Below, piece by piece: positions 54,424-61,792 of a stretch of 64,000 bases of DNA. The first letter of the stretch is position 1; every line of letters begins with the position of its first letter. The position numbers and the translations under genes were made by a program. The stretch comes from Sphingomonas taxi. GTDB taxonomy: Bacteria; Pseudomonadota; Alphaproteobacteria; Sphingomonadales; Sphingomonadaceae. A model generated the notes under the pieces. That model did no database searches. It had not been told where the DNA came from and saw nothing but the letters and a program-made list of their open reading frames with translations. The stretch is taken from NCBI GenBank assembly GCA_003240625.1, contig QFMX01000002.1, positions 124,001-188,000 of the forward strand, written 5' to 3'.

Positions 54424-55248
54424 ATGACGATTGCGGCCGGTCTCGCTTTGGCGGGGCCGGCCGTTCTCGTTTCATCGTCTTTCTATTCGTCCGCGGCGCG
54501 CGCCGGGCAGGCCGCCACGCCGGCCGCGCCGGAGCCTACGAGCGTCCCCGTGCTGTCGGCGACGATCGTCGCCCGCTATCCGCATGATCGGACCGCCTTC
54601 ACCGAAGGTCTGCTCTGGCACGAGGGCGCGCTATACGAGAGCACGGGGCAGGAGCGGCAATCCGACGTCCGGCGCGTGTCGCTCACCGACGGCAAGATCC
54701 TCGCCAGGGCGCGAATCGACCCTGCCCAATTCGGCGAAGGCCTCGCGCTGTGGAAGGACCAGCTCGTCAGCCTGACCTGGCATGACGGCATCGCGCATCG
54801 CTGGGACGTCCGGACGCTAAAGCCGAAGGGACAAAACCGTTACACCGGCGAGGGCTGGGGGCTGACGACCGACGGCGTCTCGCTGCTCCAGTCCGACGGC
54901 AGCGCCGATATCATTTTCCGCGATCCGGTTACCTTGGCCGAGCGCAAGCGCGTCGCGGTGACGATCGACGGGCGGCCGCTGCGCGACATCAACGAGCTTG
55001 AATATGTCCACGGCGCGCTGCTCGCCAATGTCTGGCATACGGGTTTTCTGGTCCGCATCGATCCGGCAACCGGCAAGGTCACCGCGGTGATCGACCTCCG
55101 CCCGCTCGTCGCGGAGATCGCGGCGACCGACCGGGAAGCGGTGCTGAACGGTATTGCTTGGGACGCGAGGGCGGATCGGCTGTTCGTGACGGGCAAATAC
55201 TGGCCGACGCTGTTCGAAATAAAGATTGGCGCTACGCCGCCGCAGTAA
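54424..55248 (+). CDS. exported glutaminyl-peptide cyclotransferase
   Basis: A 274-residue protein of the glutamine cyclotransferase family, a five-bladed propeller that turns N-terminal Gln into pyroglutamate. A signal peptide (TIAAGLALAGPAVLVSSSF) precedes the propeller. Family blocks: FTEGLLWHEGALYESTGQ, FGEGLALWKDQLVSLTWHDG, GWGLTTDGVSLLQSDGS, DINELEYVHGALLANVW and VLNGIAWDARADRLFVTGKY. ATG 54424 is chosen over a GTG at 54412. It follows the cold-shock gene by 32 bp. Confidence 0.92.
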   Translation: MTIAAGLALAGPAVLVSSSFYSSAARAGQAATPAAPEPTSVPVLSATIVARYPHDRTAFTEGLLWHEGALYESTGQERQSDVRRVSLTDGKILARARIDPAQFGEGLALWKDQLVSLTWHDGIAHRWDVRTLKPKGQNRYTGEGWGLTTDGVSLLQSDGSADIIFRDPVTLAERKRVAVTIDGRPLRDINELEYVHGALLANVWHTGFLVRIDPATGKVTAVIDLRPLVAEIAATDREAVLNGIAWDARADRLFVTGKYWPTLFEIKIGATPPQ

Positions 55249-55281
55249 GCTGCTCCGTTACGCTATCCGGTACCCTCTCTC

Positions 55282-55340
55282 TTGTTCTCCCGCGAAGGCG
55301 GGAGCCCAGGCTGGACTCCCGCCTTCGCGGGAGAACAGGG
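55282..55340. repeat. palindromic intergenic repeat, family C copy
   Basis: TTGTTCTCCCGCGAAGGCGG is mirrored by CTCCCGCCTTCGCGGGAGAA around a CCCAGGCTGG centre. It is the best-preserved copy of this family and follows the cyclotransferase gene by 30 bp, where it may end transcription. Confidence 0.88.
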
Positions 55341-55488
55341 GGCAGGAGAAGGGCGATGTGGGGCGAGCCAATCCACCGCGCCTCATTTCGTCAGGATGAC
55401 GGAGGGGGGTGATTGAGTTTCTGGGGGCAGACTTTGACGAGGCGCTGCTGCTGGAATCGATCCAGCGATCGCCCTTTGTCTTCGGCCG

Positions 55489-56298
55489 CTACTTACCAGC
55501 GCGCCCGCCCCCCGGCGCGACCCCGCGGATCGCCGCCAGCACGTGCGCGAGCAACCCGTCCGCATCGTGGCGGATGTTATGGCCGCCCGGCATTCCGACC
55601 TTGCGCGCGTTCGGGATCGTCAGCAGCGGACACAGGCTGTCGGTTTCCTCGACGCCGTAGATGCACGTCAGCGGCGCCCAGGTCAGCCGGTCTCCGGTCG
55701 CCGCGCCCATGCTGTCCGGCGTTCCGTGATCGTAGAGAAGCCCGGAGGGATCGGCGCGGTAGAAGACCGTGTTCCCCGGCAGGATCAACACGATCGCTGC
55801 GACCCGCGCGCGCAACGACGGAGGGAGGTCCGCCAGCCCGGTCTGGACTATGTCGGCGCCGTAGGACTGGCCCATGACTACGATCCGCTTAGCCCCGGTC
55901 CGGGCCAGTGCCGTTCGAATGCCGTCCGCGACGATCGCATCCAGCTCGTCGCGCGTTCGAGACCGCGCGAACAAGGCCGGCGTCGTGATCCCGACGACCG
56001 GGATTCCGTGCTCCGTCAGTCCCCGCGAGGTCGACGCGCCGAGCAGGAACCGCAGCCCCATGTCGCCCGAGAAATTGACGACCGCGATCGACGGTGCTTC
56101 CGACGACCGGACGCCGATAGCCGGATACACATGCACCGGATCGCGATCGAAATAGCCCGCGAGATAGACGAACAGCACGACAATTGCCGACAGGATGCCG
56201 GTAACCCACGCGCCGCGCCGCCAGCGTCGTGCCGCTGCCGTGCGGGGGTGTTTCGAACTGTTCACCTGACCATCCTTACGCTTAGCAGGATCGCGCAT
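55489..56298 (-). CDS. AcvB/VirJ-like alpha/beta hydrolase
   Basis: A 269-residue protein with one N-terminal membrane helix (WVTGILSAIVVLFVYLAGYF). A VirJ-like hydrolase domain follows: nucleophile S145 in MGQSYGADIVQTGL, FSGDMG at about 76, LILPGNTVFYRADPSG, YGVEETDSLCP and a catalytic His candidate in MPGGHNIRHD. AcvB/VirJ proteins of other alphaproteobacteria hydrolyse lysyl-phosphatidylglycerol in the periplasm and usually accompany the synthase LpiA; no such gene is in this window. The role is therefore tentative. Confidence 0.8.
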   Translation of the reverse strand: MRDPAKRKDGQVNSSKHPRTAAARRWRRGAWVTGILSAIVVLFVYLAGYFDRDPVHVYPAIGVRSSEAPSIAVVNFSGDMGLRFLLGASTSRGLTEHGIPVVGITTPALFARSRTRDELDAIVADGIRTALARTGAKRIVVMGQSYGADIVQTGLADLPPSLRARVAAIVLILPGNTVFYRADPSGLLYDHGTPDSMGAATGDRLTWAPLTCIYGVEETDSLCPLLTIPNARKVGMPGGHNIRHDADGLLAHVLAAIRGVAPGGGRAGK

Positions 56299-56337
56299 GA
56301 TAGCCCGCCTACGCCGTGTGCTTCGATGACGCGCGGA

Positions 56338-57930
56338 TTACGTAATCATCCGCTTCAGCGTCTCGATCCGGTCCGCCTCCGCCGCGGGCTTGTCCGTCCG
56401 GATTCGCGCGATCCGTGGGAAGCGCATCGCCACGCCCGATTTGTGCCGCTTCGAATCGTGGAGCGAATCGAACGCGATCTCCAGCACCAGCGTCTTCTCC
56501 ACCTCACGCACGGGTCCGAACCGGTTCTGCGTGTGGTTGCGGACGAAGCTGTCGAGCATTTTCAGCTCTTCGTCGGTGATCCCGGAATAGGCCTTGCCGA
56601 CGGGGAGCAACTCGCCGTGCTCGGTCCAGCAGCCGAAGGTATAGTCCGAATAATAGGACGAGCGTCGCCCGGAGCCGCGTTGCGCGTACATCATCACGCA
56701 ATCGGCGGTCAGCGGATCGCGCTTCCATTTGTACCAGAGCCCCGCGCGTCGTCCGCCGACATAGGGCGAGTCGCGCCGCTTGAGCATGACGCCCTCGATC
56801 GCGGCATCGCGCGAGGTGGCGCGGATCGCTTCCAGTGCGGTGAAGTCCTTCGCCTCGATCACCGCGCTCAGATCGAACCGCTCGGGATCGAGTTGCGGCA
56901 CGAACGCCTCGAGCCGCTTGCGCCGCTCGGTCCAGGGCAGCGTCCTCAGATCCTCCTGACCATCGAGCAGCAGGTCGTAGAGCCGGACGAACGCGGGATA
57001 CTCGGCCAGCATCTTCGCCGAGACGGTCTTGCGCCCGAGCCTCTGCTGTAGCGCGTTGAAGCTCGCCGCGCCGCCGCCGTCCTCCAGCGTGCCGCCCTGA
57101 TGCTCGCCCTTCACCAGCAACTCGCCGTCGACCGTGCCCGGCGTCCGGAACGCTACGGCGATCTCCGGGAAGCTGCCCGTCACGTCGTCGCCGGTCCGGC
57201 TGTAAAGGCGCGTTTCGCCCGCGACATGGACGATCTGGACGCGGATGCCGTCCCATTTCCACTCGGCGGCATAGTCGGTGAGATCGACGCGGAGGTCTTC
57301 GAGACCGTGTGCTAGCATGAACGGCCGGAACACGGGGACGTCGGCGGGGGTCGGCTGCGCGCCCGTGCCCTCCGCCCACGCGAACAGGCTGGCATAGGGC
57401 GCGTCGAGCCCGTGCCACACTTCCTCGACCGCATCGACGTCGAGCCCGAACGCGTCCGCCAGCGCGGTCTTCGCCAGCCGCGCCGACACACCGATCCTGA
57501 GTGCACCGGTTGCCATCTTCAGCAGCGCGAACCGCTCTTCGGCATCGGACCTGTCGAGCATGTCCGCGAGTGCGCCGGGGGCATCGGCGCGCGACAACGC
57601 CGCGAGCCGCTCGACGACGTCGGTGATCGACAGGGGGGTGGGGTCGACCGGAACCGTCGGCTCTGGCCAGAGCAGCGCCACCGTCTCCGCGGTATCGCCG
57701 ACATAATCGCGGCTCATCCGGAACAGCACCGGATCGACGCGCTCCTCGATCAAGCCGCGGATCACCGCCGACTTCACGCCCTTGAGATCGAGATCGCCGG
57801 TCAGCGCCGCCATCGCCCAGCCGCGGTCGGGGTCGGGCGTCGCGCGCAGGTAATCCGCGATCAGCTTCAGCTTCGCGTTGCGGGACCGAGTGTAGGTGAG
57901 CGAGTCGAGCAGGGCGGCGAAAGCGTGCAT
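56338..57930 (-). CDS. ligase-associated ATP-dependent DNA ligase
   Basis: A 530-residue ligase. An N-terminal DNA-binding domain covers about 1-200. The nucleotidyltransferase domain has the AMP-accepting lysine K225 in AEWKWDGIRVQIV, LYSRTGDDVTGSFPE, GELLVKGE, GVMLKRRDSPYVGGRRAGLW and YKWKRDPLTADCVM. The OB domain ends the protein. This is the ligase of the four-gene repair set that includes the genes at 37088, 42850 and 46361. Its ATG at 57930 lies 49 bp after a tandem minisatellite. Confidence 0.93.
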   Translation of the reverse strand: MHAFAALLDSLTYTRSRNAKLKLIADYLRATPDPDRGWAMAALTGDLDLKGVKSAVIRGLIEERVDPVLFRMSRDYVGDTAETVALLWPEPTVPVDPTPLSITDVVERLAALSRADAPGALADMLDRSDAEERFALLKMATGALRIGVSARLAKTALADAFGLDVDAVEEVWHGLDAPYASLFAWAEGTGAQPTPADVPVFRPFMLAHGLEDLRVDLTDYAAEWKWDGIRVQIVHVAGETRLYSRTGDDVTGSFPEIAVAFRTPGTVDGELLVKGEHQGGTLEDGGGAASFNALQQRLGRKTVSAKMLAEYPAFVRLYDLLLDGQEDLRTLPWTERRKRLEAFVPQLDPERFDLSAVIEAKDFTALEAIRATSRDAAIEGVMLKRRDSPYVGGRRAGLWYKWKRDPLTADCVMMYAQRGSGRRSSYYSDYTFGCWTEHGELLPVGKAYSGITDEELKMLDSFVRNHTQNRFGPVREVEKTLVLEIAFDSLHDSKRHKSGVAMRFPRIARIRTDKPAAEADRIETLKRMIT

Positions 57931-57936
57931 CGTCGT

Positions 57937-58083
57937 TCAACGCACGGGAAGCCGCCGCCGCTCCCCGCACCCCTTTACCGCGTCCATCTTCATCGCGCCC
58001 ATCTTCACGGCGCCCATCTTCACGGCGCCCATCTTCACGGCGCCCATCTTCACCGCGCCTATCTTCACCGGGCCTATCTTCAC
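57937..58083 (-). CDS. possible 48-residue repeat peptide
   Basis: On the minus strand the 15-bp minisatellite is open: VKIGP, VKIGA, four VKMGA, MKMDA, then VKGCGERRRLPVR and a TGA 6 bp before the ligase ATG. A GTG at 58083 overlaps the stop of the preceding gene (GTGA). No clear ribosome binding site exists, and the repeat is also open in other frames, so coding is doubtful. Confidence 0.25.
   Translation of the reverse strand: MKIGPVKIGAVKMGAVKMGAVKMGAVKMGAMKMDAVKGCGERRRLPVR
57979..58083. repeat. tandem minisatellite, 7 copies of 15 bp
   Basis: Seven head-to-tail copies of CGCGCCCATCTTCAC with substitutions at the ends of the array; three central copies (58009-58053) are identical GGCGCCCATCTTCAC. 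It lies between two minus-strand genes, and the last unit includes the stop codon of the upstream one. The period is a multiple of three. Confidence 0.95.
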
Positions 58084-58586
58084 CGGGTGCGCGTGTAGCT
58101 GAAAAGAACCTCGCGCGGCGCCTTGCCGTCGATCCGTACCCAGACGTCGATGCGGGTGGGCCCGAGTCGGCGCATCGTCAGCCCATCGAAATGGACCGCA
58201 TCCTTCTCCATCGCGACGAGCGGGAAGCTCTCCGGTTTACCCGTCTTATCTTCCCAGCCAGTCAGGTCGGCGTTGAAATGACGCAGGCGATAGGCCAGCG
58301 ATTTGCCGACGGGGACGATCTGGATCAGTTCGTAAAAGGCGACCTTGCCCTTTTGCGTCTGCGTGAAATGTCCTGTGATCTGACCGGCTTCGGGCGCAGC
58401 ATAGACCTCTGTGGCATCGCCGCCGAGGCCGGGCCCGTGCCAGCTTCCCTCCAGCCATGCGAGCGAGTCGATGTTCGCGGCCGGCGGTGCGACTCCGGGG
58501 GCGGCGGACCGCGTCTCGTCGGGAACGGCAGCAAGCGACGAGGCCGGCAAGGCGGCAAGCGCGAGGATCGTGATCCAGAAATGCAT
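58080..58586 (-). CDS. exported DUF6265-like protein
   Basis: A 168-residue protein with a signal peptide (FWITILALAALPASSLAAVP). The mature domain begins IDSLAWLEGSWHGPG and continues TGHFTQTQKGKVAFYELIQI, the pattern of a small lipocalin-like domain found in many proteobacteria (DUF6265). Function is unknown. Its stop lies inside the first unit of the minisatellite. Confidence 0.8.
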   Translation of the reverse strand: MHFWITILALAALPASSLAAVPDETRSAAPGVAPPAANIDSLAWLEGSWHGPGLGGDATEVYAAPEAGQITGHFTQTQKGKVAFYELIQIVPVGKSLAYRLRHFNADLTGWEDKTGKPESFPLVAMEKDAVHFDGLTMRRLGPTRIDVWVRIDGKAPREVLFSYTRTR

Positions 58587-58656
58587 ATAGCCTCCACCGT
58601 TTCCGGCAGAGGCTACATGATTGGCGCCGCTTGGCGAGTCGCGAGTGGTAGGCGCG

Positions 58657-58842
58657 TCAGTCGATCGCGTTCTTGATTCCCTTGCCGGCGAGCAGGCCGA
58701 GCACGAGGAAGATTACGAACAGCCCGATCGCGATGAAGAACAGGACCTTGGCGATGCCGATGAACGCGCCGCCGATGCCGCCGAAGCCGAGCAGCGCAAG
58801 AACAGCGCCGATGACGAGAAAGGTAATTGCGAGCTTCAGCAT
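58657..58842 (-). CDS. small DUF1328-like membrane protein
   Basis: A 61-residue protein, almost wholly hydrophobic, with two helices: LAITFLVIGAVLALLGFGG and VLFFIAIGLFVIFLVLGLLA, joined by GGIGGAFIGIAK. This is the pattern of the YtjA/DUF1328 family of small stress-related inner-membrane proteins. GGAGACC before the ATG provides a ribosome binding site. Confidence 0.85.
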   Translation of the reverse strand: MLKLAITFLVIGAVLALLGFGGIGGAFIGIAKVLFFIAIGLFVIFLVLGLLAGKGIKNAID

Positions 58843-58911
58843 GGCGGTCTCCAGTTTTCGGTAAGGTCTCTCAACCGGCCCGGCGACCGGATTGTTCCCA
58901 GGCTGTAACGA

Positions 58912-59409
58912 TCAGGCTTTGCGGCTGGCCTCGAACAGGAACCATGCGCGTTCTTCGGCATGGTCGGTCCATTCGTCGACGATTCCGCTGGTCGCGTTGT
59001 CCTTGGCGGCGTCGGCGGCGTCCTTGACGATGCGGAACTGCTCGACGAGCTTCAGATTGTCCTCGCGCAGTTCGGCGAGCATCTCGGTCGGGCCGACGAA
59101 CGCCATGTCGTTGTCCGCGATCGTCTGATGCCGCGAGATGTCGCCGATCGAGCGCAGCGTCGTATTGCCCGTCTTCCGCACGCGCTCGGCGATCGCGTCG
59201 GTCACGCCGATGATCTGCGCGGACTGGTCGTCGAGCAGCAGGTGGTAATCGCGGAAATGCGGCCCCGACATGTGCCAGTGGAAGTTCTTGGTCTTGAGAT
59301 ACAGCGCGTAGCAATCGGCGAGCGCGGCGTTTAGCGCGTCGGCGACCGACTTGGTGCTGTTGCTCGGCAGGTCGGTGGGCGTTTCGAGGGCGGGGTTGAT
59401 GTCGGCCAT
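58912..59409 (-). CDS. dps: Dps-like DNA-protecting ferritin
   Basis: A 165-residue ferritin-like protein that stores iron and protects DNA from peroxide. The ferroxidase residues are in KNFHWHMSGPHFRDYHLLLD with the second His, Asp and Asp/Glu set. GDISRHQTIADND and TDHAEERAWFLFEASRKA are family blocks. The N-terminus is short and has only one Lys, so DNA binding through the tail may be weak. An inverted repeat lies 20 bp upstream. Confidence 0.95.
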   Translation of the reverse strand: MADINPALETPTDLPSNSTKSVADALNAALADCYALYLKTKNFHWHMSGPHFRDYHLLLDDQSAQIIGVTDAIAERVRKTGNTTLRSIGDISRHQTIADNDMAFVGPTEMLAELREDNLKLVEQFRIVKDAADAAKDNATSGIVDEWTDHAEERAWFLFEASRKA

Positions 59410-59428
59410 GGCTAGCTCCGGTTTTGAA

Positions 59429-59447
59429 GATCGTTGCGTAAACGATC
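59429..59447. promoter_or_regulatory. inverted repeat upstream of dps
   Basis: GATCGTT and AACGATC, separated by GCGTA, form a perfect 7-bp inverted repeat 20 bp before the dps ATG. It could be an operator for a peroxide or iron regulator, or a terminator stem for the gene upstream. Confidence 0.4.
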
Positions 59448-59470
59448 CGAACGCGAAAATGCTCCTCAGG

Positions 59471-60037
59471 TCAAACGAGCCGCAGCGCGCCGAGGGCGAG
59501 GACGATCCCGAAGATCAGGAACACGATGCCGATGGCGATGCGCAGCGGCCTCAACGGGAGTTTCAGCCACGCCGCCTCGCCCATCAGCGCAGCGGGGACG
59601 ATCACGACGAGCGAGCCGATCGTCGCGCCGATCGCGGCGAGCGCCGGGACTGGCGAGCGCGCGGCGAGCGTCAGCACGATGAACTGTACGCCGTCGCCGA
59701 ATGCGAGGATGAAGAGGCCAAGTACGGTGGTGGCGAGCGCGCCGACCTTCCAGCCCGTCAGCCGTTCGGGCGCCTTGGCCGGAAAGAACGATCCACCGCC
59801 CTGCAACAGCAGCGCGAGTGCGAGCATGAGTTGTTGTGCGTTGGGCGCGAGCTTCGGCCCGATGATCGCGCCCAGCGTTGCCGCCAACCCACTCGCCGCG
59901 AGCAACGCGAATGCCGCCATCAGGATGATCAGTCCCGGCTTGGCGTACCGGTCCGACAGGATCGCGGCGAGCCACGCGGTTCGGTCGCCGACCTGCGCCA
60001 GCGCGGCCGCGACGAATGCCGCCATCAAGGCGTCCAT
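59471..60037 (-). CDS. GDT1/TMEM165-like membrane protein with degenerate motifs
   Basis: A 188-residue protein with six or seven helices in two halves, as in the UPF0016/GDT1 family of Mn2+ or Ca2+ exporters. The family motif is ExGD(K/R)(T/S). Here the first copy is AQVGDRTAW (Gln for Glu) and the second LAFGDGVQF (no Glu, Gly for Lys/Arg). The acidic ligands are thus partly lost, so cation transport is not certain. It lies upstream of dps on the same strand, with a 61-bp gap. Confidence 0.82.
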   Translation of the reverse strand: MDALMAAFVAAALAQVGDRTAWLAAILSDRYAKPGLIILMAAFALLAASGLAATLGAIIGPKLAPNAQQLMLALALLLQGGGSFFPAKAPERLTGWKVGALATTVLGLFILAFGDGVQFIVLTLAARSPVPALAAIGATIGSLVVIVPAALMGEAAWLKLPLRPLRIAIGIVFLIFGIVLALGALRLV

Positions 60038-60040
60038 GGA

Positions 60041-60388
60041 TTATCCCGCAAGACGCACCGAGCAGGCGGCGGCGAAGGCGTGGCACGCCTGGACGTCCTG
60101 TCGTTCGCAGCCGACCGCATCGCGCAGGATCGCCAGCCAGCTATGGACCAGCGCGCCGTGTTCGCCGCGGGATAGCGCCGAATCGACGAAATGCGCGACG
60201 GTGACGGCAGGGTTGAGCCCGTTGCTGTGGGCGATCACGCGGATCGCATCGATCTCGGTGGCGATGTCGCAGGGGCGGGAATAGGGCGCGCGGACGTCGA
60301 TCGCGGCGATTCGCGCGGCGAGGTCGGCCTTCACCGCTATCATGGCGTCGATTCGGTCGATCTCGGTGATTCTCAGCGCCTGCCCCAT
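60041..60388 (-). CDS. helical protein of unknown function
   Basis: A 115-residue protein starting GQALRITEIDRIDAMIAVKA, mostly helical, with three Cys in the C-terminal third (CERQDVQAC and AAACSV). AGGAG stands 8 nt before the ATG 60388, which decides against the longer frame to 60508. It ends 3 bp before the GDT1-like gene starts, so the two are probably one operon. No family recognised. Confidence 0.65.
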   Translation of the reverse strand: MGQALRITEIDRIDAMIAVKADLAARIAAIDVRAPYSRPCDIATEIDAIRVIAHSNGLNPAVTVAHFVDSALSRGEHGALVHSWLAILRDAVGCERQDVQACHAFAAACSVRLAG

Positions 60389-60578
60389 GATCCCCGCTCC
60401 TGTTGTCTTCGGATATATAGCGCTTTGGGTAGTGAATAGCGGGTTAAATGCGGTATGTTCGCGCCCCTGAAGGGCGTAAAGCTTGACTTCATCGCACGCG
60501 TCCGCCATGCGCCGCCCTTGATGGAGCGGCGGCGTCAGTTCGCCGCTTTCGCATTTTCAAGCCATAGGAATTGGGCTC

Positions 60579-60746
60579 ATGGCCAAGCCGACCACCGTAA
60601 AGATCAAGCTGCTCAGCACCGCTGACACCGGCTTCTTCTACGTCACCAAGAAGAATCCCCGTACCAAGACGGAGAAGCTCTCCTTCTCGAAGTACGATCC
60701 CGTCGTGCGCAAGCATGTCGAGTTCAAGGAAGCCAAGATCAAGTAA
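60579..60746 (+). CDS. rpmG: ribosomal protein bL33
   Basis: A 55-residue ribosomal protein, MAKPTTVKIKLLSTADTGFF at the start, then YVTKKNPRTK and VRKHVEFKEAKIK. The Cys pairs of the zinc form are absent, so this is the Cys-free version, in contrast to the Cys-containing L32 at 29201. AGGAA stands upstream. It is followed by a strong terminator. Confidence 0.97.
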   Translation: MAKPTTVKIKLLSTADTGFFYVTKKNPRTKTEKLSFSKYDPVVRKHVEFKEAKIK

Positions 60747-60789
60747 TCGGGTTGGCGGTGCAAGCCGTCGACTGATTGCGAAGATCCGG

Positions 60790-60817
60790 AAAGCCGCGGG
60801 TAATTCCGCGGCTTTTT
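60790..60817 (+). terminator. Rho-independent terminator of rpmG
   Basis: AAAGCCGCGG, loop GTAATT, CCGCGGCTTT and then TT: a 10-bp stem whose 3' arm ends in five T. It lies 43 bp after the rpmG stop. Confidence 0.9.
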
Positions 60818-60848
60818 GCGTTTGTGTCTGGACGTCGTTCCGAATTTG

Positions 60849-60925
60849 GCCATCCCAACGAAAGCTGGGATCCCCCGCCGCGAGAGTGCGCCCGTTTCGG
60901 GGAGACCCTAGCTTTCGCTGGGGGA
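60849..60925. repeat. palindromic intergenic repeat, family D
   Basis: GCCATCCCAACGAAAGCTGG is mirrored by CTAGCTTTCGCTGGGGGATG. The arms can form an imperfect long hairpin. I see only this copy in the window. Confidence 0.65.
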
Positions 60926-60951
60926 TGGCGTGGGGCGGGGTTCCCCTCCCG

Positions 60952-61099
60952 TTCGTCCTGAGTAGCCGTCGAGTAGTCGCCGTAGGCGGCGTATCGAGAG
61001 GGCGTATCGAAGGACAGGTTGGCGCGCGGAACCCATGCTTCGATACGCGCCCTCGATACGCTTCTGCGAAGCTACTCGGTCTCTACTCAGCACGAACGG
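60952..61099. repeat. palindromic intergenic repeat, family E
   Basis: CGTTCGTCCTGAGTAGCCGT on the left is mirrored imperfectly by ACTCGGTCTCTACTCAGCAC then GAACGG on the right. Inside, GAGGGCGTATCGAAG and CTTCGATACGCGCCCTC pair over 15 bases or more. It lies between rpmG and the convergent divK. Confidence 0.8.
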
Positions 61100-61123
61100 A
61101 AAAGGGCCTGCTCAGATCGTTGG

Positions 61124-61492
61124 TCAGATTAGCGCCCCCACCGCATCCATGAACCGTGCCAGGCTGATCGGTTTCGACACATACGCATCCGCGCCCGCTG
61201 CCCGGATCCGCTCCTCGTCTTCACGCCCGGCATAGGCCGTGACCGCCATCACCGGGATCGCGCGCAGATCCTCGTCGGCTTTTAGTTCGAGGATGATCTC
61301 GTAGCCGGTGACGTGCGGCATCTGGATATCCATGATGATCAGGTCGGGCGTGAAATCCCGCGCCCGCGCAACCGCTTCGCGGCCATCGCGCACAGGTTCT
61401 ACGGCGAACTGGTGCGCACGCAGCAAATCGCAGAATAGTTTGAGGTTCAGTTCGTTGTCCTCGACAACGAGCACCTTCTTTGTCACCGCCAC
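61124..61492 (-). CDS. divK: DivK-like single-domain response regulator
   Basis: A 122-residue receiver domain with no output domain. Acidic E11-D12 in VVEDNELNLKLFCDLLRAH, phosphoacceptor D55 in IIMDIQMPHVTGYE, Thr in AVTAYAG and Lys in VSKPISL. Sequence and the divergent DUF3572 neighbour match DivK, which in relatives controls cell-cycle kinases (DivJ, PleC, DivL). The two divergent genes are 30 bp apart. Confidence 0.93.
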   Translation of the reverse strand: MAVTKKVLVVEDNELNLKLFCDLLRAHQFAVEPVRDGREAVARARDFTPDLIIMDIQMPHVTGYEIILELKADEDLRAIPVMAVTAYAGREDEERIRAAGADAYVSKPISLARFMDAVGALI

Positions 61493-61522
61493 ACCTTATC
61501 CGGAAAGAAAGCACGATAGGCA

Positions 61523-61792
61523 ATGCGCGACCGCGATTCAAACGAAGACGCCGAAGCGCTCGCCCTGCGCGCTTTGGTCTGGACCCTGGTCGAGCCCGAC
61601 CGCGCGATGCGGCTGTTGTCGGTGACCGGTCTGGAGCCGCACGATCTCCGCGCAAGGGCGAGCGACCCGACGGTGCTGTCCGCGGCGCTGGGCTTCCTCG
61701 AAAACCATGAGCCGGATCTGATCGCCTGCGCCGAATCGCTCGGCGTGAAACCCGAGGCGCTGGTCCGCGCCCGTAGGGAGCTGGAAGCATGA
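61523..61792 (+). CDS. DUF3572 protein
   Basis: An 89-residue helical protein, starting RDRDSNEDAEALALRALVWT, with RLLSVTGLEPHDLRARA and LGFLENHEPDLI. This matches DUF3572, a small alphaproteobacterial family next to divK in many genomes. Its role is not known. Its stop overlaps the start of the HAD gene (ATGA). Confidence 0.88.
   Translation: MRDRDSNEDAEALALRALVWTLVEPDRAMRLLSVTGLEPHDLRARASDPTVLSAALGFLENHEPDLIACAESLGVKPEALVRARRELEA

Noticed and set aside
53438..54475. 345-codon minus-strand frame rich in Ala and Thr
   Set aside because: It is the reverse of the Gly-rich cold-shock gene; Gly codons read backwards give Ala and Thr.
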